Part shown: piece by piece, positions 5,736-10,787 of the stretch
How positions within the stretch are numbered: position 1 is the stretch's first letter
How the letters are laid out: every line of letters begins with the position of its first letter
Source of the DNA: Actinomyces sp.
Lineage (GTDB): Bacteria; Actinomycetota; Acidimicrobiia; Acidimicrobiales; Aldehydirespiratoraceae
Direction of reading: 5' to 3'
Assembly (NCBI GenBank): GCA_003697065.1
Contig: RFFY01000483.1
Location: 1-10,787, forward strand
DNA: 10,787 bases
Position numbers and translations under genes: made by a program
Notes under the pieces: generated by a model
Told to the model about the DNA's origin: nothing
The model's database searches: none
The model's input: only the letters and a program-made list of their open reading frames with translations

Positions 5736-6122
5736 GTGCCGCTTTCCGAGGACGAGCAGCGCATCCTCCAGCAGATCGAGCAGCAGCTCTACGAGTCCGA
5801 CCCGGCCCTGGTGCGCGAGGTCAGCCAGACCACCCTGTGGTCCCACGCCTTCCGCAACCTCAAGTGGGCGACCCTGGGCTTCTTGGTGGGCGTCGTCGTG
5901 ATGGTCACCACCTTGTCCACCTCGTACCTGTTGTCCTTCGGTGGCTTCGTCATCATGTTGGTGTCGGCCCTGTACTTCGAGCACAACGCCCGCCGCCTCG
6001 GGCGTGCCGGCCTCGAACAGGTGACGCGCTCGATGCGGGCGGGGGGCCTGGGCGGTGCCATGAGCGAGAAGATGCGCGAACGCTTCCGCCGCGGCGACGC
6101 CGGCGGCGAACGCGACGCCTGA
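5736..6122 (+). CDS. DUF3040 membrane protein
   Basis: A 128-residue protein matching the actinobacterial DUF3040 family, recognised by its N-terminus PLSEDEQRILQQIEQQLYESDP (residues 2-23), which is characteristic of the family. Two hydrophobic segments follow, about 46-62 and 66-82, then a basic, Gly-rich C-terminal part (86-128) predicted to be cytoplasmic. The family's biochemical role is not established. In several actinobacteria it is encoded near dinB and the mraZ/rsmH end of the division and cell-wall cluster, and this arrangement partly agrees. The GTG start is chosen from the GAGGAG six bases upstream and the family N-terminus. The gene converges on the transglutaminase gene and has its own leader with unusual repeats. 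Confidence 0.9.
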   Translation: MPLSEDEQRILQQIEQQLYESDPALVREVSQTTLWSHAFRNLKWATLGFLVGVVVMVTTLSTSYLLSFGGFVIMLVSALYFEHNARRLGRAGLEQVTRSMRAGGLGGAMSEKMRERFRRGDAGGERDA

Positions 6123-6153
6123 CGACGGCGACACCGGCCAGGTCGGGTCGCTC

Positions 6154-6170
6154 CCCGGGCCGTATCCGGG
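6154..6170. terminator. Short hairpin between convergent genes, weak terminator candidate
   Basis: CCCGG (6154-6158) and CCGGG (6166-6170) can form a five-pair stem with a seven-base loop in the 56-base gap between the DUF3040 stop and the transglutaminase stop. There is no T tract. It is offered mainly because of its position. Confidence 0.25.
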
Positions 6171-6178
6171 CGGGCGCC

Positions 6179-8455
6179 TCAGAACAGGCGGCGGGGATCG
6201 AGCCGGTCGAGGACGACCCGTAGGCGTCCCGCCCTCGTCTCGCACCGTTCGGTGATACCGGCCGCCGCTTCGGCGGCCCGCGGCGGGGCGTCGGCGGCGG
6301 CCGCCTCCGGGCCGTAACGCACCAGGGTGGCGACCGACGCCAGTTCGTCCACGGGTCCCACGTCGCCGGGTACCTCCCGCTCGACGCGGTGGGCGAACTC
6401 GAGCGGTGTCTCGGTCGGACGGTGTTCGACGTCGACCAGGCGCAGGGCCTCGAGGGCCTCGTCCCAGGCGGCCTCGACCAGGCGCCGGGGATCGTCACCG
6501 GCCGCCAGGCGGCGTCGACGGCGACGCAGGAGGCGCAGGGTGGGCGCCGTGCCCACGAGGAGGGCGGCGACGGCCAGCACCAGGCCCGCCGTGCGCAGGG
6601 GCACGCCGGCGCCGCCGCCCGTGTCGGAGCCGGGTGTACCGGTGGCGTCGAGAGGCACGTCGGGGAGCTGGAGCTCACCGTCGGTGGGGGGGACGAAGCC
6701 GCCCCCCGACGCCGTCGTCGGCGGGGCGATCGTGGTGGTGGCGTCGACGCCGGTGGCGGTGAAGCCCTGCTGGGCCGGGGGCAGGCCGGTCACGGCGGTG
6801 TCGTGGGGAGCGCCGCGACCCGGGGTCGGCTCGAAGCGGACCCACCCCACCCCGTCGAACCAGACCTCGGGCCAGGCGTGGGCGTGCTCGCCGCGCACCA
6901 CGTACTCGCCCCGGTCGGGATCCCAGTCACCCCAGGTGAAGCCCACCGCCACCCGGGTGGGGAGACCCACGGCACGCGCCAGGGTGGCGAAGGCGCTCGA
7001 GAACTGCTCGCAGTAGCCCTGTTGGACGATGAAGAGGAAGTCCTCGAGGTCGGCGATGTCGTGACGCAGGGCCACGTCGAGGCTGTAGGAGAAGGTGTCC
7101 GAGTGGAAGTGCTGCTGGATGGCGAGGGCCTTGTCGTAGGGGGAGGCGTAGGCGTCGGTGATCTGGTGGGCGAGATCGGCGATGGCCGGCGGCAGGTCGT
7201 CGGGGAGCTGGGTGTACTCGGCGAGGAAGCCGGGATCGACCGACTCGTTCGAGATGGCGGCCAGGCGGGCCGGGTCGTAGTCGGGCACGGCGGACTCGAC
7301 CACGTAGGTGAAGCCGGCCCGGGCCCGATCCTGGTCGGCCTCGGTGACGACCAGGGAACCTGTCTCGGCCTCGTACTCGAGGCCGATCCCCCCGTCGTCG
7401 ACGACCCGGCGCAGCTCGTAGGCGACGGGCAGGTAGATGTTGGCGAGCCGGGTCGTCGTGATGCGCTGGCGGACGAGACGGCGGCCCACACCCGGGTCGG
7501 TGGTCGAGGGGACCGGCCCGCGGACGTCGTCGAAGTTGGACGAGCGGCGCCACACGTGGCCGTCGAACTCGGTGAGGGCCATGAGACGCCAGTAGTCGCG
7601 GTCGTTGACGGGGTCGTCGACGGCGACCGAGAACAACTCGAAGGGGGCCTGCTGCACGAGTGACGCCTGGACCTCGACCAGGGGGGAGACGACGACCCGG
7701 GTGCTGGGCCCGTTGTCGAGCTCGGTCAGGTCGACGAGGGCCGACGAGCCCGCCCCGGGCAGGCTCGGCCCCACCAGGGCGCCGACCAGCACGGCGACCC
7801 CACCCGCCGCCACCCCGGTGCGCAAGGTGGCGGCGACGCCCCGGGCGGCGGTGCCGGCGACCCAGACCTCCTCGTGGGCCTGGCGCAGGGTGCGCAGGCC
7901 CAGCAGGAGGGCGGCGGCACCGATGGCGAAGGCCACGGCGTGGCCGACCCGGGCCTCGTCGACACCCAGCACGGCGGTGAAGGCGAACAGGGTGGTCGCC
8001 GGCACCAGGCTCTCGATGGGCGAGCGCAGGCGCAGGGCCGCCCAGTCGGTCAGGGCCGCCACGATCCACAGGGCGGACCCGGCCACCAGCACGAAACCGG
8101 GCACCACCGGAGCGGGCGCGTCGACGTCACCGAAGACCGCCCACGCCTCCGACAGGTCGGCGCGCACGGCATCGAGGGTGGCACCGGTGGGCACGACGAG
8201 GGCCGCCGTCTCGGGGTGGAACAGCACGGTCGTCGTGACGACCAGACCCACCGCCGACACCAGCAGGGACCAGCCCGGGCCCAGCCCGCTGCGGCGGGTC
8301 ACGAGGGCGACGAGAAGACCCCCCAGGCCCAGGACCAGCACCTCGGGCAGGTAGGAGCGGTCGACGAAGAGACGCTCGAAACCGATGGCGAGGACGACGA
8401 CGAGGGCGGCGATGGCGCTCTCGGTCGCCGCCGTCGCCGCGGCGCGCGGGGACAT
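6179..8455 (-). CDS. TgpA-type membrane protein with transglutaminase-like domain
   Basis: A 758-residue integral membrane protein. The N-terminal part has about six to seven hydrophobic segments (roughly 13-30, 38-53, 62-78, 118-138, 149-188, 213-230). A large extracytoplasmic region follows and contains the transglutaminase-like core: QQGYCEQFSSAFATLARAVG (478-497, Cys482), GEHAHAWPEVWF (522-533, His526) and FEPTPG (541-546, Glu542 where many homologues have Asp). A Pro/Thr/Gly-rich linker (about 550-618) leads to one more membrane segment (620-640), an Arg run and a cytoplasmic DUF4129-like tail. The ATG at 8455 lies five bases after the DUF58 stop; a longer version from 8560 would overlap that gene and add a non-hydrophobic, basic N-terminus, so it is rejected. 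It may act on envelope proteins or peptidoglycan peptides; the substrate is unknown. Confidence 0.93.
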   Translation of the reverse strand: MSPRAAATAATESAIAALVVVLAIGFERLFVDRSYLPEVLVLGLGGLLVALVTRRSGLGPGWSLLVSAVGLVVTTTVLFHPETAALVVPTGATLDAVRADLSEAWAVFGDVDAPAPVVPGFVLVAGSALWIVAALTDWAALRLRSPIESLVPATTLFAFTAVLGVDEARVGHAVAFAIGAAALLLGLRTLRQAHEEVWVAGTAARGVAATLRTGVAAGGVAVLVGALVGPSLPGAGSSALVDLTELDNGPSTRVVVSPLVEVQASLVQQAPFELFSVAVDDPVNDRDYWRLMALTEFDGHVWRRSSNFDDVRGPVPSTTDPGVGRRLVRQRITTTRLANIYLPVAYELRRVVDDGGIGLEYEAETGSLVVTEADQDRARAGFTYVVESAVPDYDPARLAAISNESVDPGFLAEYTQLPDDLPPAIADLAHQITDAYASPYDKALAIQQHFHSDTFSYSLDVALRHDIADLEDFLFIVQQGYCEQFSSAFATLARAVGLPTRVAVGFTWGDWDPDRGEYVVRGEHAHAWPEVWFDGVGWVRFEPTPGRGAPHDTAVTGLPPAQQGFTATGVDATTTIAPPTTASGGGFVPPTDGELQLPDVPLDATGTPGSDTGGGAGVPLRTAGLVLAVAALLVGTAPTLRLLRRRRRRLAAGDDPRRLVEAAWDEALEALRLVDVEHRPTETPLEFAHRVEREVPGDVGPVDELASVATLVRYGPEAAAADAPPRAAEAAAGITERCETRAGRLRVVLDRLDPRRLF

Positions 8456-8460
8456 GGCGT

Positions 8461-9651
8461 TCACCGTAGGGCGCCGGCGGATCCTGTCGGCATCGCCCCC
8501 GACGGGCCGCCCAGGCTGAAGAGGCGTCCGAGCTGGCCCGGCCCGGTGAGGTGGATCCAACCGGGGGAGGCGCCCGAACCGGCGGCGTCGGGACGCCAGG
8601 CCCGGGTGTCGAGGGTGATCAGCACCCGGGTCACGAGGCGTTCGACGAGGGCACGGCGGGCGGTCGGGTCGTCGGCGAGGGTCGGGTCGGCCGACACGGC
8701 CACGACGGTGGAGCCCGGTTCGGGGACGTCGGACGCGATGCCGGGGCCGCCCCCCTCGAGGCGGGCCAGGAACTCGAGGGCCACCTGGACGTCGGCACCC
8801 CCCATCAGCCAGGGGGTGGAGCGCCCGTCGGTGGTGAGGACACGCACGGCGTCGCCCGCCTCGAGGAGGGCGACGGCGATCGAGCCCGCCACCGAGGTGG
8901 TGCGGTCGGCGACGAGCTCGTCGTCGCCGGGGGGCCGGGTGTCGATGACGACCTGGAGGCGGCCGTGACGCGGCGGGCGGTACTGGCGGACGAGGAGCTC
9001 GTCGTGGCGGGCCGACGAGGGCCAGTGGACCCGACGCAGGTCGTCGCCGGGGACATAGGTGCGCAGGCCGTCGAAGTCGTCGGCGCGTGCCCCGTGGCGC
9101 CGGTTGATTTCCTCGCCCAGGAAGGGGTCGTCACCCAGGGGGGCCCGGACCCGGGGGAGGGGCTCGATGGGGGGATGGACGACGAGGCGGGACACCGAGT
9201 CGACCTCGCTGTGGCGTCGGGCCAGACCCAGGGGGTCGACGTCGGTGACCCGCACGGGTCCGAGCTCGACGACACCCCGGCGGGTGGTGGGCAGGCGGTA
9301 GGCGCCCACGACGGTCTCGCCGGGGGCGAGGGGGGCGATCGACAGGGACACCGTCCGTCCGTCGCCGACCCGGTCGCGCAGGCGCAGCAGGGGCGAGCGC
9401 CGTCGCGCCGTGTTGACGACGGCGAGATCGATGCGGGCCGGCTCGCCGGCGGCGAGACGGGGCGGGGCCACCCGGCGCCCGATCCGGACCCGCGAGGGGC
9501 GCACGGCCCGCACGGCCAGGGCGACGGCCACAGCGGCGGTGGCGACCGTGCCCAGCACGTGGAACTCGACGGGGCCCAGGATCCAGCCGGCGGCGACGGC
9601 GAGCAGGCCCCCGACGAGGAGGGCCCAACCGGCCCGGGTGGGAGCGATCAT
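8461..9651 (-). CDS. DUF58 domain protein, two N-terminal membrane helices
   Basis: A 396-residue protein. Two hydrophobic segments (about 8-24 and 30-48) are followed by a beta-rich middle (55-165) and the DUF58 signature around DFDGLRTYVPGDDLRRVHWP (192-211), then SARHDELLVRQY (213-224). The region after 230 (RLQVVIDTRP) has a von Willebrand A-like strand pattern, as is usual for this family. The ATG start at 9651 overlaps the MoxR stop as ATGA, and the gene is five bases before the transglutaminase gene, so all three probably share one transcript. DUF58 proteins are commonly encoded with MoxR ATPases and are thought to be their partners or substrates; a specific activity is not known. Confidence 0.94.
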   Translation of the reverse strand: MIAPTRAGWALLVGGLLAVAAGWILGPVEFHVLGTVATAAVAVALAVRAVRPSRVRIGRRVAPPRLAAGEPARIDLAVVNTARRRSPLLRLRDRVGDGRTVSLSIAPLAPGETVVGAYRLPTTRRGVVELGPVRVTDVDPLGLARRHSEVDSVSRLVVHPPIEPLPRVRAPLGDDPFLGEEINRRHGARADDFDGLRTYVPGDDLRRVHWPSSARHDELLVRQYRPPRHGRLQVVIDTRPPGDDELVADRTTSVAGSIAVALLEAGDAVRVLTTDGRSTPWLMGGADVQVALEFLARLEGGGPGIASDVPEPGSTVVAVSADPTLADDPTARRALVERLVTRVLITLDTRAWRPDAAGSGASPGWIHLTGPGQLGRLFSLGGPSGAMPTGSAGALR

Positions 9652-10634
9652 CCCCGGGGGACGGGAACCCCGGCGAGGATGTCGTCGACGATCTCGACGG
9701 TCCCCATGCCGCGCATGCGGCTGTCGGGTGTGGGCAGGAGGCGGTGGGGGAGAACGACGCGGGCCAGGGCCTTGACGTCGTCGGGGGTGACGAAGCCCCG
9801 CCCACTGGCGGCGGCCTGGGCCCGGGCGGCCTTCTGGAGGGCCAGCACCCCCCGCGGCGACAGGCCCAGGGCCAGGGCGGGGTGGCGCCGGGTGGCGTCG
9901 GCCAGGTCGAGCAGATAGGCGCGCAGGGCCTCGGAGACGTGGACGTGGGGGAGGGTGGCGTTCATGCGCCGGACCTGGGCGGCGGTGGTGACGGGGCCGA
10001 TGTCGTCGACCGGCTCGTGATCGCCGTGGGTCTCGAGGATCTCGATCTCGGCGTGGCGGTCCGGATAGCCGATGGACAGGCGCATGAGGAAGCGGTCGAG
10101 CTGGCTCTCGGGCAGGGGGTAGGTGCCCTCGTGCTCGATCGGGTTCTGGGTGGCGATCACCATGAAGGGCGATCCCAGGTGGCGGGTGATCCCGTCGACG
10201 GTGACCTGGTGCTCGGCCATGGCCTCGAGCAGGGCCGACTGGGTCTTGGGGGACGCGCGGTTGATCTCGTCGGCGAGGAGCACGTCGGCGAACACCGGTC
10301 CGGGGCGGAACTCGAAGGTGCCGGTGGCCCGGTTCCACACCGACACGCCGGTGACGTCGGTGGGGAGGAGGTCGGGGGTGAACTGGATGCGGCCGAAGGT
10401 GCCGTCGACGCTGCGGGCCAGGGCCTTGGCCAGGCTCGTCTTGCCGACACCGGGGACGTCCTCGACGAGGACGTGACCGTCGCACACGAGGGCCAGGACC
10501 AGGTGGTGGACGACGTCGGCCTTGCCGCGGATGACGCGTTCGACGTTGGCCCGGATGTCGGCGAAGTGTTCGGCGAAGGTGGGTGTACGGGTGGAGGTCG
10601 CTGGCGCGGGGGAGGGCTCGTCGGTCGTCGTCAC
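9648..10634 (-). CDS. MoxR family AAA+ ATPase
   Basis: A 328-residue AAA+ ATPase of the MoxR family, thought to act as a chaperone that remodels or matures partner proteins. Walker A is EDVPGVGKTSLAK (58-70), Walker B is VLLADEINRASPK (118-130), sensor 1 is ATQNP (161-165), and LPESQLDRF (174-182) holds a conserved arginine. LGLSPRG with the following helix belongs to the C-terminal lid domain. The GTG at 10634 is chosen because GGAG lies five bases upstream; the residues before the first conserved helix (1-19) are Pro/Thr-rich and probably disordered. It is the first gene of a three-gene operon with DUF58 and TgpA-type transglutaminase genes. Its stop overlaps the DUF58 start, so the two are probably coupled. 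Confidence 0.96.
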   Translation of the reverse strand: MTTTDEPSPAPATSTRTPTFAEHFADIRANVERVIRGKADVVHHLVLALVCDGHVLVEDVPGVGKTSLAKALARSVDGTFGRIQFTPDLLPTDVTGVSVWNRATGTFEFRPGPVFADVLLADEINRASPKTQSALLEAMAEHQVTVDGITRHLGSPFMVIATQNPIEHEGTYPLPESQLDRFLMRLSIGYPDRHAEIEILETHGDHEPVDDIGPVTTAAQVRRMNATLPHVHVSEALRAYLLDLADATRRHPALALGLSPRGVLALQKAARAQAAASGRGFVTPDDVKALARVVLPHRLLPTPDSRMRGMGTVEIVDDILAGVPVPRG

Positions 10635-10666
10635 GTCTGCTCCGGTGGGGGGCCGGGATGGATCAC
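10631..10666 (-). CDS. Possible 11-codon leaderless leader peptide before moxR
   Basis: On the minus strand a GTG at 10666 lies five bases after the -10-like TACGCT and reads MIHPGPPPEQT, then TGA. That TGA overlaps the moxR GTG as GTGA, the same overlap used by two other gene pairs in this window. The moxR Shine-Dalgarno GGAG lies inside its ninth and preceding codons. The three consecutive prolines could slow ribosomes. It may be a regulatory leader ORF, or chance in a 30-base leader. Confidence 0.3.
   Translation of the reverse strand: MIHPGPPPEQT
10640..10643 (-). promoter_or_regulatory. Ribosome binding site of moxR
   Basis: GGAG on the minus strand lies five bases before the GTG at 10634 and supports that start. 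Having a ribosome binding site sets moxR apart from the leaderless-looking genes in the window. Confidence 0.55.
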
Positions 10667-10671
10667 CCGCC

Positions 10672-10677
10672 AGCGTA
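10672..10677 (-). promoter_or_regulatory. Candidate -10 element of the moxR operon
   Basis: TACGCT on the minus strand matches TANNNT. Transcription would start near 10665, giving a leader of about 30 bases that includes the GGAG ribosome binding site. No convincing -35 is seen at the expected distance. The 126-base gap to the divergent gene at 10761 holds both promoters. Confidence 0.45.
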
Positions 10678-10747
10678 GGGGAGACGCCGTGGCGATGGAG
10701 GCCGGGCCGCGGCGGCGGGGGAGCGCCGGCGTCGTGGGCCCGCCCGC

Positions 10748-10753
10748 TAGCGT
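10748..10753 (+). promoter_or_regulatory. Candidate leaderless -10 element for the gene at the right edge
   Basis: TAGCGT, preceded by CCCGC, ends seven bases before the GTG at 10761. It is the same hexamer and spacing as at the inositol monophosphatase gene, and it is the main evidence that a gene starts here. Confidence 0.5.
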
Positions 10754-10760
10754 CGACGCC

Positions 10761-10787
10761 GTGACGCCCGCCGCTGCGGAGACACCC
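10761..10787 (+). CDS. Start of a gene leaving the right edge (nine codons)
   Basis: GTG followed by eight sense codons reads MTPAAETP plus the last codon, cut by the window end. It is divergent from moxR and follows a -10-like TAGCGT by seven bases. Too little is present to identify it. In some actinobacteria the mraZ or rsmH gene of the division cluster lies beside the moxR/DUF58/transglutaminase genes; the N-terminus does not look like MraZ, and rsmH is only a contextual guess. Confidence 0.4.

Noticed and set aside
5470..5901. A 143-codon frame through the DUF3040 leader and gene start
   Set aside because: Its 3' half is a Ser/Arg-rich shadow of the DUF3040 gene and it begins inside the dinB 3' end. 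The leader's unusual repeats are better read as regulatory.
6389..7663. A 424-codon plus-strand open frame opposite the transglutaminase gene
   Set aside because: It mirrors the codon bias of the minus-strand gene and shows no domain motif.
8456..8560. Longer N-terminus for the transglutaminase gene, starting at 8560
   Set aside because: It would overlap the DUF58 coding end by about 100 bases and add 35 basic, non-hydrophobic residues before the first membrane helix. The ATG at 8455, five bases after the DUF58 stop, fits better.
8551..9918. A 455-codon plus-strand open frame opposite DUF58 and moxR
   Set aside because: It is antisense to two well-supported genes, and its translation is Gly/Asp/Val-rich low-complexity sequence.

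Overview
The window is very GC-rich (roughly 70% or more by eye) and densely coded. About nine of the twelve gene starts used here are GTG, and many neighbours overlap by the four bases GTGA or ATGA. Together with the gene set (DUF3040 protein, MoxR/DUF58/TgpA-type transglutaminase trio, polyprenol-phosphate mannose synthase, PIG-L deacetylase) this points to a high-GC actinomycete. A member of the Acidimicrobiia is my guess from gene order and style, not something the sequence proves. No tRNA, rRNA, CRISPR array, insertion sequence or integrase was seen. No stretch longer than about 220 bases lacks a gene.

Left third (1-4226): an inositol monophosphatase family gene runs off the left edge on the minus strand and is divergent from a PIG-L/LmbE-type deacetylase. 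A small two-helix membrane protein (minus strand) converges on the deacetylase and is divergent from a polyprenol monophosphomannose synthase. The synthase gene overlaps a gene for a membrane-anchored helix-turn-helix protein that I cannot assign to a named family. Then comes a Nudix hydrolase with its own candidate promoter.

Middle (4223-6122): the Nudix gene overlaps dinB (DNA polymerase IV). A strong hairpin follows dinB. Next is a 217-base leader region with unusual dyads and direct repeats, then a DUF3040 membrane protein gene.

Right part (6179-10787): a minus-strand operon is transcribed in the order MoxR ATPase, DUF58 protein, TgpA-type membrane transglutaminase. It converges on the DUF3040 gene. 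A new plus-strand gene begins at 10761 and leaves the window after nine codons.

The most distinctive signal is regulatory. Six genes have a -10-like hexamer (TANNNT, or one-off) ending 6-8 bases before the start codon, which is the layout of leaderless transcripts. All four CTAG tetramers I can find in the window sit inside these elements. The moxR leader can encode an 11-codon leaderless peptide with a triple proline whose stop overlaps the moxR start. The DUF3040 leader carries a nested dyad and an exact 11-base direct repeat, both copies of which could pair with the same segment before the ribosome binding site. These are readings of the sequence and need experimental support.
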